This document shows, piece by piece, positions 1 to 8,477 of a DNA stretch of 64,000 nt. Source of the DNA: Vreelandella sp042466685 (GTDB lineage Bacteria > Pseudomonadota > Gammaproteobacteria > Pseudomonadales > Halomonadaceae); assembly GCF_042466685.1 (NCBI RefSeq), contig NZ_CP170448.1:682001-746000 (forward strand), given 5' to 3'. The notes beneath the pieces were generated by a model. It was not told the DNA's origin, did not search any database, and saw only the letters and a list, made by a program, of their open reading frames with translations. A program made the position numbers and the translations under genes. Every line of letters starts with the position of its first letter. Position 1 is the first letter of the stretch.

Positions 1-803
1 TACATCATGCCCGCATCAACAAAAGGTTTTGAGGCATCGACGGACATGAGTGCGACTGATTCGCGGTCATGACCAAGCATTGAGATGCTCGTGAAAGCGG
101 ATGCCGTTTCGATAGGGTAGAGCGGAAACGGGATCTTGGCCTCGTGAAACTCGCGTTCCAGCAGTAGCCGCATCGGCATATTGGCAGGATACACAATCCA
201 CGAGGTATCCGATAAATCGGCGAGTGTCAGCGCTGAATGGCGAGTGAGCGGATTGTCAGGATGGCAAATGACCGCCAGCTCCTCCTCGTGGATGTCCAGA
301 CTGGTGTACAGATGCGGCCGTTGGTTCACTCGCGACCGGCAAATAGCGGCATCGAGGCGACCACGGTCAAGTAAGTTGAGCAGGCGCGCGCTGGTGTCTT
401 CGACTACCTCTATGGAGATCGCCGGCTGCAGGCTGCGAACCCGCGACAACGCCGCCGAAATCAGTGGCACAGCCCCCATAATCAATCCCACCGCAAGTCG
501 GCCACCGCGGCCTTGCTGCATGCTTTCCAGCTCTTCATGGAAGTGGGCCAGATCCGTGTTGATCAGGCGTGCATAGCGCACCGCACAGAGCCCCATGTCC
601 GTCGTTTCCAACCCCTTATGGGTACGCTGAAATAGCTGTACGCCCAGCATGGCTTCGATTTCATTGAGTGCCTTGGTGGCCCCTGGCTGGGTCAGCGCCA
701 CGGACTCGGCCGCTTTTTGCACCGTGCCATGCTCATGCAAGGCAATCAGCAGGCGTAGGTGCCGCATGCGCAGGCGGGAAATGATGGAGGTCAGTGTAGA
801 CAT
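1..803 (-). CDS. LysR-family transcriptional regulator, 3' end cut by window edge
   Basis: The minus-strand frame is open from an ATG at 803 to the window edge and gives 267 residues with no stop, so a normal LysR protein (about 300 residues) lacks only its last part. The N-terminus has the LysR winged helix-turn-helix (residues about 12-60, with LTQPGATKALNEIE), followed by a substrate-binding domain beginning near residue 90 (GGRLAVGLIMGAVP). It is divergent from the iron alcohol dehydrogenase at 920, with 116 bases between the two start codons. LysR proteins usually control the divergent operon, so it probably regulates the alcohol dehydrogenase/TRAP cluster; the inducer is unknown. Confidence 0.9.
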   Translation of the reverse strand, partial: MSTLTSIISRLRMRHLRLLIALHEHGTVQKAAESVALTQPGATKALNEIEAMLGVQLFQRTHKGLETTDMGLCAVRYARLINTDLAHFHEELESMQQGRGGRLAVGLIMGAVPLISAALSRVRSLQPAISIEVVEDTSARLLNLLDRGRLDAAICRSRVNQRPHLYTSLDIHEEELAVICHPDNPLTRHSALTLADLSDTSWIVYPANMPMRLLLEREFHEAKIPFPLYPIETASAFTSISMLGHDRESVALMSVDASKPFVDAGMM

Positions 804-919
804 GAATTTTTGTTATGCCGCTATCAGAGGTTGTCATTATCCAGCGTTGGTTCACGTGAATATAGTCAATGCAGCAAGTCACTCTATTTCCGAATAATTA
901 ACAAAGACGAAAACACGCT
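804..919. promoter_or_regulatory. Divergent control region between lysR and alcohol dehydrogenase
   Basis: This 116-base gap between two divergent start codons must hold both promoters. A perfect 10-base palindrome (ttcacgtgaa) lies at 851-860, and the stretch 861-905 is AT-rich. LysR proteins bind dyad sites in such gaps, so the palindrome is a plausible operator, but it lacks the plain T-N11-A form and the assignment is inferred. Confidence 0.4.
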
Positions 920-2053
920 ATGGCACTCATCAACTACGTGACCCAAGTACAGTTTGGCGACGGCAGCGTCGACCTGCTGCAAGACGAATGTATCCGCCTG
1001 GGTATCCATCGCCCACTGATTGTAACAGATGAAGGTATTCAACAGGCGGGACTACTGGAGCGGATACAGCGTGTCCTGGATCACCCCGCTGCTGTCTTTA
1101 CGCGTACGCCGCCCAACCCGAATGAGGGCGCGGTACGGGAGGCGGTGGCGTTTTATCAGTCGCAGCAGTGCGATGGCGTAATCGCGCTGGGCGGTGGCTC
1201 GCCCATTGACCTCGCCAAGGGCGTGGCGGTGTGTGTGGCGCACCCCGGGCCGCTGCGCCAGTTTGCCGTGATCGAAGGCGGCATGTCGCGCATTACGGCA
1301 GCGACGGCCCCGGTGATTGCTATTCCGACAACGGCAGGTACTGGCAGCGAAGTCGGCCGTGGGGCCATTTTGATCCTCGACGATGGCCGCAAGGTGGGGG
1401 TGCTGTCGCCTCATGTCGTCCCCAAACTGGCAATCTGCGATCCTGAGCTGACACTTGGCTTGCCCGCCCGCATGACCGCAGCAACGGGCATCGATGCCAT
1501 CGCACACTGCTTGGAAACATTCATGGCACCCTCTTTCAATCCCCCAGCGGATGGCATTGCCCTGGATGGTTTGCGGCGCGCCTGGGCGCATATCGAAACC
1601 GCGGTCAACGAGCCGAGCAACCGTGAGGCACGCACGAACATGATGAGTGCCTCTATGCAGGGGGCGCTGGCTTTTCAGAAAGGGCTTGGCTGCGTGCACA
1701 GCCTGAGCCACTCGCTGGGCGGGCTCAACCCCTCGCTGCACCACGGCACCCTGAACGCCATTCTGCTGCCCGCGGTGATCCGCTTCAACGCCCAGGCCGA
1801 GACGATGATCAAGGACGACAAGCTGGCCCGGATGGCCCAAGCGATGAATTTGCCGGCGGGCCAGGACGTGGCGGACGCCATGCAGGCACTGACGAAGCGT
1901 CTGAACCTCCCCACGGGCTTGGGCGAGCTAGGCATCACATCGGCCATGTTCGACGACATCATCAAAGGGGCGCTGGCGGATCACAGCCACAAGACTAACC
2001 CCGTCGATGCCAGCGCCGACGACTACCGCCACCTTCTCGAATGTTCGCTGTAA
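920..2053 (+). CDS. Iron-containing (group III) alcohol dehydrogenase
   Basis: This 377-residue protein has the usual length of the family and oxidises an alcohol or hydroxy acid with NAD(P). The dinucleotide motif GGGSPIDLAKG is at residues 91-101 and PTTAGTGSEV at 136-145. The expected metal ligands are D192 and H196 (in IDAIAHCLE), H260 (GCVHSLSH) and H274 (LHHGTLN). It is the first gene of a plus-strand cluster with an aldehyde dehydrogenase 43 bases downstream, a TRAP importer and a D-lactate dehydrogenase. An alcohol-to-aldehyde-to-acid route is therefore likely, but the substrate cannot be read from the sequence. The start lacks a strong ribosome site. Confidence 0.9.
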   Translation: MALINYVTQVQFGDGSVDLLQDECIRLGIHRPLIVTDEGIQQAGLLERIQRVLDHPAAVFTRTPPNPNEGAVREAVAFYQSQQCDGVIALGGGSPIDLAKGVAVCVAHPGPLRQFAVIEGGMSRITAATAPVIAIPTTAGTGSEVGRGAILILDDGRKVGVLSPHVVPKLAICDPELTLGLPARMTAATGIDAIAHCLETFMAPSFNPPADGIALDGLRRAWAHIETAVNEPSNREARTNMMSASMQGALAFQKGLGCVHSLSHSLGGLNPSLHHGTLNAILLPAVIRFNAQAETMIKDDKLARMAQAMNLPAGQDVADAMQALTKRLNLPTGLGELGITSAMFDDIIKGALADHSHKTNPVDASADDYRHLLECSL

Positions 2054-2096
2054 AACCCCTGCGAGCGATTCCTCTGAACCATCGGGAGAGCCAAGT

Positions 2097-3679
2097 ATGA
2101 GTACCACGTTGACCGGCCAGCAGTTCATCGGGGGCCAGCGCAGCGGCCAGGGCCAGGCCTCGCTCGCCAGCGTCGCTGCCGCGGATGGCAGTCGCCATGA
2201 CCTGGCCTACTTTCAGGCGACCGCAGAAGAGGTCGAGCAGGCGGTAGCGGCCGCCGCTGCCGCTTATCCGGCCTTTCGTCAGCACTCACCAGATGCGCGT
2301 GCGCTGTTTCTGGAGGCGATTGCCGACGAGCTCGATGCGCTGGGTGATGACTTTATCAATGACGTCGTGCGTGAGACGGCGCTACCTGCCGCCCGCATCA
2401 ACGGTGAGCGGGGGCGTACCAGCGGGCAGTTACGACTGTTTGCCGAGGTGTTGCGCCGAGGCGATTTTTTAGGGGCGCGCATCGATCTGGCTCTGCCTGA
2501 GCGCTCTCCTCTGCCGCGTGCTGATTTACGCCAGGTCAAGATGGGCCTTGGCCCCGTGGCAGTCTTCGGGGCCAGTAACTTTCCGCTGGCGTTTTCCGTG
2601 GCGGGGGGCGATACCGCCTCAGCGTTGGCTGCCGGTTGCCCTGTGGTGGTTAAAGCCCACTCCAGCCATATGATTACCGCCGAGTGGGTTGGGCAGGCCA
2701 TCGAGCGGGCGGCACTTAACACCGCGATGCCCCCGGGCGTGTTCAATATGATCTATGGCAGTGGGGTCGGTAAAGACCTGGTACAGGCACCGGGTATCAA
2801 AGCGGTGGGCTTTACAGGCTCGCTTTCGGGCGGGCGCTTTGCGATCTGGCAGCTAAACGGCCGGAGCCTATTCCGGTGTTTGCCGAGATGTCGAGCATCA
2901 ATCCGGTTTGGTTGATGCCTGCGGCGCTGCGGGAAAGAGGCGAGCGCATCGCCACCGATCTAGCGGCGTCGGTCACCCTGGGGTGCGGCCAGTTTTGCAC
3001 CAACCCGGGGCTGGTGTTGGCGGTGGACTCCCCGGAAACGGAGCAGTTCATTGCCGCGTTGGGCGACGCCCTGGCGAGTGCCGATGAGCAGGTGATGCTC
3101 AACCGTCAGACCCTGGAGCACTATCAACAAGGCGTTGCGCGGCTCGCCGAGTTGCCCGAGGTCACCCAACTGACCGGGGGTAGCGCTGAGCCGGGCAAAG
3201 CGCGAGCACACCTGTTCCGTGCGACGCCCGACTGTCTATTCAGGTCGGATCGCCCGCTGGAGGACGAGGTCTTTGGGCCGACCACCATCGTCGTGACGGT
3301 GCCGGATACCCAGACGCTGGCGCGCTATTTCAACGTTATGCAGGGGCAGTTGACCGTCACCCTGCACGCCGAGCCGGAAGACCTCTCGGCCCACGCGGAG
3401 ATGATGACGCAGTTGGAGCATCGCGCCGGGCGGCTGCTGCTCAATGGCTACCCCACGGGCGTGGAAGTGTGCGATGCGATGGTTCACGGCGGGCCTTATC
3501 CAGCGACCTCCGATGCACGGGGAACTTCGGTCGGCACGCTGGCGATCGAGCGCTATCTTCGCCCTGTATGCTTTCAGAACTACCCCGATGCCTTCCTACC
3601 GAGCGCCCTCCAAAACGCCAATCCGTTAGGGCTGATGCGCTTGGTCAACGGGCAACTCACCCGGGACGCGTTCGGCTAG
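2097..3679 (+). pseudogene. Aldehyde dehydrogenase (alpha-ketoglutarate semialdehyde type), frameshifted
   Basis: The start is ATG 2097 with a ribosome site (cgggagag) at 2082-2089. The first part resembles NADP-dependent 2,5-dioxovalerate dehydrogenases (GERGRTSGQLRLFAEVLRRG, then VFGASNFPLAFSVAGGD and GFTGSLSGGR). Near 2826-2840 the reading frame is lost: that frame runs into a stop by 2915, while the family sequence continues one frame over (ALCDLAAKRPEPIPVFAEM). The continuation contains the catalytic cysteine in GCGQFCTNPG and runs to 3679. A net shift of -1, from a 1- or 4-base loss in a GC-rich run, explains it. Both halves are otherwise intact, so this is either a recent mutation or a sequencing error. 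If real, the enzyme is inactive. Confidence 0.85.
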
Positions 3680-3821
3680 CGCGACGGTTCATTCGCACTC
3701 CATCACCACAATAAAACAACATAGGTGTTATAAAATGATGTTCAAAACGCCAACGCTAAAAACCTTCGTTATTCCAGCGGTAGCATGCATCAATTCTAAT
3801 AATAATTTAGGAGCTAATCAT

Positions 3822-4811
3822 ATGACTTACTTTCGATACGACAAGATCGCCGCGATAGTGGGAGCGCTAGCACTCTCGATGAGCTGGGGGGTATCAACGG
3901 CATTGGGTCAGACCGTTTTGACCGTTACTCACTCTTCACCCGCCGACAGCCACTTCGGTGAGGCGGCCATCGCGTTCGAGCAGAGTCTCGAAGCGCAAAC
4001 CGATGGCGCCATCGACGTCGTCATTCAGCGTTTGGACAATGAGCGCGAGGCGCTGGAGAGCGTCCAGTTCGGAACGCAGGAGTGCACCATCGTATCGGCG
4101 GGCCCGCTAGGCAACTTTGTCCCCGAAACGCGCGTTTTGGACGTACCCTTCCTGTTCGATGGCTACGACCATGCGCGTGGAGTGCTGGATGGCGAGACCG
4201 GACAGGAACTGTTGGCGCTGTTTCCCCGCTATGGCCTCGAAGGCGTGGCGTGGATGGAAAATGGTTTTCGCAACCTGACCACGGGAACTAAGAGCATAGC
4301 CTCGCCGGACGACCTAGTGGGCATGAAGATCCGCACCATGGAGAACCCTATCCATATTGAGGCTTGGAAGGCGGCTGGCGTGTTACCAACACCGATGGCG
4401 TTCTCTGAGCTTCCGCCCGCCCTGCAGCAGGGCACGGTGGATGGCCAGGAGAACCCGATTCCGGTCATTCTGGCGAATAACCTCGACATGATGCAGCAGC
4501 ATCTCTATCTAACGCGCCACGTCTACTCCCCCGGTATTTTTGCCTGTAACCCTGATTTCGTTGCGGGGCTTGACGAGCAGCAACAAGCGGCCCTCAAAGC
4601 GGCCGGGGCGTTCGCTGCTGCCGCGAACCGAGCACGGGTCGAAAAGGATGAGTTAGTCGGCATCGAGACGCTACGCGACCGCGGTATCGATATCGTGGAG
4701 ATCGATGATATCGAGGCGTATCGCGATGCCATGGCCAGTGCCTATGCCGGTTTTGAAGCCGAGTTCGGCGCTGAGAGGCTGCAAGCCATCCGGGACTGGA
4801 GTGCCGAATGA
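3822..4811 (+). CDS. TRAP transporter substrate-binding protein (DctP family)
   Basis: This 329-residue periplasmic protein captures an organic-acid type ligand for the membrane subunits encoded next. I chose ATG 3822 because a ribosome site (taggagc) lies 7 bases upstream and a normal signal peptide follows, ending near ALGQ (residues 1-29). An upstream in-frame ATG at 3735 would add a poor leader. Family features include VLDVPFLFDGYDHARG, GMKIRTMENPIH with the arginine that usually binds the ligand carboxylate, and ALQQGTVDGQENP. The stop overlaps the start of the small permease gene (ATGA). The ligand is probably a carboxylate linked to the neighbouring dehydrogenases. Confidence 0.92.
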   Translation: MTYFRYDKIAAIVGALALSMSWGVSTALGQTVLTVTHSSPADSHFGEAAIAFEQSLEAQTDGAIDVVIQRLDNEREALESVQFGTQECTIVSAGPLGNFVPETRVLDVPFLFDGYDHARGVLDGETGQELLALFPRYGLEGVAWMENGFRNLTTGTKSIASPDDLVGMKIRTMENPIHIEAWKAAGVLPTPMAFSELPPALQQGTVDGQENPIPVILANNLDMMQQHLYLTRHVYSPGIFACNPDFVAGLDEQQQAALKAAGAFAAAANRARVEKDELVGIETLRDRGIDIVEIDDIEAYRDAMASAYAGFEAEFGAERLQAIRDWSAE

Positions 4812-5299
4812 GAGCGGCTGTAACGATGATTCAACGTATTGATCGAGGGATCGCAATGGGGGTGGCACTAGCCGCCTCCTGCGCCTTGGCGATCGCCGTA
4901 GGGGCCAGCTTCTGGCAGGTGCTGGGCCGCTTCGTCTTCCAAGCTCCGTCTGTCTGGTCCGAAGCACTGACCCGTCTGGCGCTGGTCTGGATGGTGCTGT
5001 TGGGCTGTTCGGTGGCGATGCGGCGCGGTGCGTTTGTGGCCATCGATTTAGCCAAAGTGCTCACCTCGGGCCGAGTGCGTCGGTCGATCGAGCTGGTCAC
5101 GCTACTGTCCTGCCTGACGCTGTTTGCCACGCTGTTTTGGTTTGGCTGGGAGGTGGCGTCCCGCGTTCGCTTTCAGCAGATGGCGGGGTTGGATATTTCG
5201 ATGAGCTGGGGATACGCCGCCCTCCCTGTGGGGGCGGTGTTCGCCATGTTGGGCTGCATTGTGCACTTTCTCGAGGCAGGTAGAGGAGAGGCACCATGA
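4808..5299 (+). CDS. TRAP transporter small membrane subunit (DctQ family)
   Basis: This 163-residue protein has four hydrophobic segments, at about residues 14-36, 52-72, 92-115 and 132-152, as expected for DctQ subunits. The family motif region around SEALTRLALVWMVLLGCSVAMRRG is clear and corresponds to the conserved W-x-E and R-x-x-x-x-W area. The start overlaps the stop of the binding-protein gene, and its own stop overlaps the start of the large permease gene. This coupling fits co-translation of the permease subunits. Confidence 0.92.
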   Translation: MRAAVTMIQRIDRGIAMGVALAASCALAIAVGASFWQVLGRFVFQAPSVWSEALTRLALVWMVLLGCSVAMRRGAFVAIDLAKVLTSGRVRRSIELVTLLSCLTLFATLFWFGWEVASRVRFQQMAGLDISMSWGYAALPVGAVFAMLGCIVHFLEAGRGEAP

Positions 5300-6573
5300 C
5301 CAGTGCGCTGATCACCTCCATGCTGATCCTGTTCGCGATATCGGTGCCTATCGCGATTGCCATCGGTTTGGCCTCGATGGTCGGCTTGGTGGGCTTTACC
5401 AGCCTGCCACTGCTCGTGGTGCCGCAGCAGATATTTATCGCGCTGGATAAATTCCCGCTGGCGGCCATTCCGTTCTTTATTCTTGCAGGCAATTTGATGG
5501 AAGTAGGCGGGCTGTCGCGCAGGCTAGTCGAGTTTGCACGCGCCTTTACCGGCCAGCTGCAGGGCGGCCTGGCCATCACCTGTGTACTGACCTGCATGAT
5601 GTTTTCGGCCATTTCGGGGTCGAGTGTCGCCACCACCTTTGCCGTGGGGGCGATACTCATCCCTGCCATGCGCGATTACGGCTATCCCATTGGTTTCGCG
5701 GCGGCCCTCATGGCCGTATCGGCGGAGCTTGGCGTGATTCTGCCCCCTTCGATCCCCATGATTCTGTACGGTGTCGCCACGCAGACCTCCATTCCGGATC
5801 TGTTCCTCGCCGGGGTGCTACCCGGCGTGTTGATTGCCGGTAGCCTGATGGCCACCATCTTTATCTGGTGCCGGATCAAGGGGTGGGGCAAGCGCGATGG
5901 CGACGGCAGGCTCTCTCGCCTCGACGCGACACGGCGAGCGGTCTGGTCGCTGGTGATGCCCATGCTGATCATGGGCGGCATTTATGGCGGTGTGACCACG
6001 CCCACCGAGGCCAGCGTCATTGCCGTGGTCTATGCGCTGGTGGTTGGGCTTTTCCTGCACCGTGAAATGAGCCTCAAAGACCTTGCTCTGGCATTTCGCA
6101 AATCGGTGGTCACCTCCGCGGTGATCATGTTCATCATCGGTGCGGCCAGTTTGATGGGCTACTTGCTGAATCGGCAGGGGGTGCCCGATGCAGCGGCACT
6201 CTGGTTGACCAGCACCTTCGATGGCCCAACCTCGCTGATGCTGGCCATCAACTTCATGCTGTTCGTGGTGGGCATGTTCATTGAGACAGGCGCCAGTATT
6301 GTGGTGCTCGCGCCGATCCTTCAGGACGCCGCACTGCGCGTGGGCATCGAGCCGGTGCACTTTGGCACCGTCATGGTGGTGAACCTTGCGCTGGGGATGA
6401 TTACCCCTCCGCTGGGCGTCAACCTGTTTGCTGCGGCGCAAATTGCAGGCTGCTCGATAACAGCCATGTTAAGGCCTTTGCTGGTGTTTCTAGCCGTCAT
6501 CATCGTCTGTCTGATGATCATTACCTTTGTTCCTCAGCTCTCGCTGTTCTTGCCGGGCACGATGGCACGTTAA
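5296..6573 (+). CDS. TRAP transporter large permease (DctM family)
   Basis: This 425-residue protein is hydrophobic throughout, with about 12 membrane segments, and matches the usual DctM length. It drives Na+-coupled import together with the small subunit. Typical patterns include FPLAAIPFFILAGNLME, FSAISGSSVATTFAVG, AELGVILPPSIPMILYG and ALGMITPPLGVNLF. It starts in an ATGA overlap with the small subunit gene. An 86-base gap separates it from dld downstream, so the two may be co-transcribed. Confidence 0.94.
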   Translation: MTSALITSMLILFAISVPIAIAIGLASMVGLVGFTSLPLLVVPQQIFIALDKFPLAAIPFFILAGNLMEVGGLSRRLVEFARAFTGQLQGGLAITCVLTCMMFSAISGSSVATTFAVGAILIPAMRDYGYPIGFAAALMAVSAELGVILPPSIPMILYGVATQTSIPDLFLAGVLPGVLIAGSLMATIFIWCRIKGWGKRDGDGRLSRLDATRRAVWSLVMPMLIMGGIYGGVTTPTEASVIAVVYALVVGLFLHREMSLKDLALAFRKSVVTSAVIMFIIGAASLMGYLLNRQGVPDAAALWLTSTFDGPTSLMLAINFMLFVVGMFIETGASIVVLAPILQDAALRVGIEPVHFGTVMVVNLALGMITPPLGVNLFAAAQIAGCSITAMLRPLLVFLAVIIVCLMIITFVPQLSLFLPGTMAR

Positions 6574-6659
6574 CACAGCAGTCAAAGCGTGCGGAGGGCG
6601 CTTTCCCGACATAGGGGCAGCGCCTTCTGCTCACCATGAACATTGATGGGTATTTATAG

Positions 6660-8345
6660 ATGGCCAGTTCGCTGATTGCTCAGCTCCAAAGCGTCACGGG
6701 CAAGCGCTATGTACATGTCGGCACCCGCGCCACCCACCGCTTCCGTAAAGGCTACCGTTATGGCGACGGTGAGGTGATGGCTGCCGTCGAGCCGGGCACG
6801 CTTTGGGAGCAGTGGCAGGTCTTGCAAGCCTGTGTGGATGCCGATGTCGCCATTATCATGCAGGCCGCCAATACCGGACTGACCGGCGGCTCTACCCCTT
6901 TCGGGATGGGCTATGACCGGCCCATCATCATCGTCAATACCTTGCGGATCGACCGGGTCGACTTGATCGACGAGGGGCGTCAGGCCATTTGCCTTCCCGG
7001 GGCCACGCTGGATCAGTTGGAGCGTGCGCTGCGTCCTATGGGTCGTGAGCCTCACTCCGTGATTGGTTCGAGTTGCATTGGCGCCTCGGTGACCGGCGGT
7101 ATTTGCAACAACTCGGGCGGCTCGCTGGTACAGCGTGGGCCAGCGTATACGCAGCTCTCTCTCTTCGCTCAGGTGACCCCGGAGCGCAAGCTGGTGCTGG
7201 TAAATCACCTGGGCATCGAGCTGGGGAACTCGCCAGAAGAGGTGCTGACCCGGTTGGACAGTGGCCACTACTCTACAAGCGATATCCAGATGAGCGAGAC
7301 CGCCTGGGCATCCGATCGAGAGTACAAAACGCATGTTCGCGATATCTCGGCCTCGACGCCAGCGCGCTTCAACGCCGATCCGCGCCGCCATTATGAAGTA
7401 TCCGGCTCTGCGGGGAAGCTGGCCGTGTTTGCGGTACGAATGGACACGTTTCCCGCTGCGTCCAACGAGCGCGTCTTCTATATAGGCAGCAACGATCCCG
7501 CCCAGTTACAACAGATCAGAAGAGACCTGCTCGGCCAGTTCCAGCATCTGCCCATCGCGGGCGAATATATGCATAAAGATGCCTTTGATATGGCGCACGT
7601 CTATGGCAAGGATCTTTTTCTCTTCATCCGCCGGTTCGGCACCCTGAATGTGCCGAAAGCCTTTGCCGCGAAAAGCTGGTTCGATGGTGTCACCGAGTCG
7701 CTGCGCCTGGGCCGCCATCTGTCTGATCGGTTACTTCAGGCCGCGTCCCGGCTGTTCCCCGAACATTTGCCACAACGCTTGCTCGATTACCGTAATCGCT
7801 ACACACACCATCTGATGCTTCGCACAGGGGGAGAGTGCATCGGTGAAATGCGCGCCTATCTGGCGGAGCGTTTCCCGGCCGAGCACGGTGATTTTTTCGA
7901 GTGCACCGATGAGGAGGGCAGTGCCGCGTTTCTCAATCGCTTTGCCTCAGGGGGGGCCGTGGTGCGCTACCGAGCCGTTCATCCGCGCACGGTCGAAGAT
8001 ATCGTGGCACTTGACGTGGCGCTGCCGAGGGATGCCCTCGATTGGTTCGAGATCCTGCCGCCTGAGATCGAGGCACGGATCGAGCGCAAGTTCTATGTAG
8101 GGCACTTTCTGTGCCATGTTCTGCATCAGGAGTATCTGGTGAAAAAAGGCGAGGATTGTCACGCCTTGGAGCGGGAGATTTGTGCGCTGCTCGATGCCCG
8201 GGGAGCCGAGTACCCTGCCGAGCACAATGTGGGGCATCTCTATCACGCCAAGCCAGCGCTACGCGACTTTTATCGGAAGCTCGACCCCACCAACCATTTC
8301 AATCCTGGGATCGGTAAAACATCAAAACAGCGTGATTGGCAGTAA
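6660..8345 (+). CDS. dld: Quinone-dependent D-lactate dehydrogenase
   Basis: This 561-residue flavoprotein is close in length to the E. coli enzyme (571). It oxidises D-lactate to pyruvate at the inner membrane and passes electrons to quinone. The FAD-binding segment shows MQAANTGLTGGSTPFG (about residues 66-81) and GSSCIGASVTGGICNNSGGSLVQRGPAYTQ. The C-terminal membrane-binding lactate domain includes GRHLSDRLLQAASRLFPEHLP and the end motif KLDPTNHFNPGIGKTSK. It follows the TRAP importer, which suggests the imported or derived compound is a D-2-hydroxy acid such as D-lactate. This link is inferred from position. Confidence 0.92.
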   Translation: MASSLIAQLQSVTGKRYVHVGTRATHRFRKGYRYGDGEVMAAVEPGTLWEQWQVLQACVDADVAIIMQAANTGLTGGSTPFGMGYDRPIIIVNTLRIDRVDLIDEGRQAICLPGATLDQLERALRPMGREPHSVIGSSCIGASVTGGICNNSGGSLVQRGPAYTQLSLFAQVTPERKLVLVNHLGIELGNSPEEVLTRLDSGHYSTSDIQMSETAWASDREYKTHVRDISASTPARFNADPRRHYEVSGSAGKLAVFAVRMDTFPAASNERVFYIGSNDPAQLQQIRRDLLGQFQHLPIAGEYMHKDAFDMAHVYGKDLFLFIRRFGTLNVPKAFAAKSWFDGVTESLRLGRHLSDRLLQAASRLFPEHLPQRLLDYRNRYTHHLMLRTGGECIGEMRAYLAERFPAEHGDFFECTDEEGSAAFLNRFASGGAVVRYRAVHPRTVEDIVALDVALPRDALDWFEILPPEIEARIERKFYVGHFLCHVLHQEYLVKKGEDCHALEREICALLDARGAEYPAEHNVGHLYHAKPALRDFYRKLDPTNHFNPGIGKTSKQRDWQ

Positions 8346-8410
8346 AACGAGCCTGCAAAAAGAGCATCGTGTCGATGGTTCTCGGCCTTAGGGGATGTCG
8401 CTAAAATGAG

Positions 8411-8436
8411 GCGTTAGCTATTTATATAGCTGACGC
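8411..8436 (+). terminator. Hairpin after dld, possible weak terminator
   Basis: A 10-base-pair stem (gcgttagcta with tagctgacgc, one G-T pair) with a six-base loop lies 66 bases after the dld stop. Only a short T-rich tail follows, so termination may be partial. It separates dld from the more AT-rich hydrolase gene. Confidence 0.4.
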
Positions 8437-8477
8437 TTATGATCATGGAAACATAAAAATAATACTTAGGAGTTGTC

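Noticed and set aside
1052..1840. Open frame of 262 residues on the minus strand opposite the alcohol dehydrogenase
   Set aside because: The plus-strand dehydrogenase is a clear family match over the same bases; the antisense frame has no motif or ribosome site.
5818..6441. Histidine-rich open frame opposite the TRAP permease
   Set aside because: The composition comes from the reverse complement of membrane-helix codons; the permease match is unambiguous.
6574..6659. Possible terminator between the TRAP permease and dld
   Set aside because: The complementary segments (ggcgct and agcgcc) have a long imperfect loop and no T tract, so read-through into dld is more likely.
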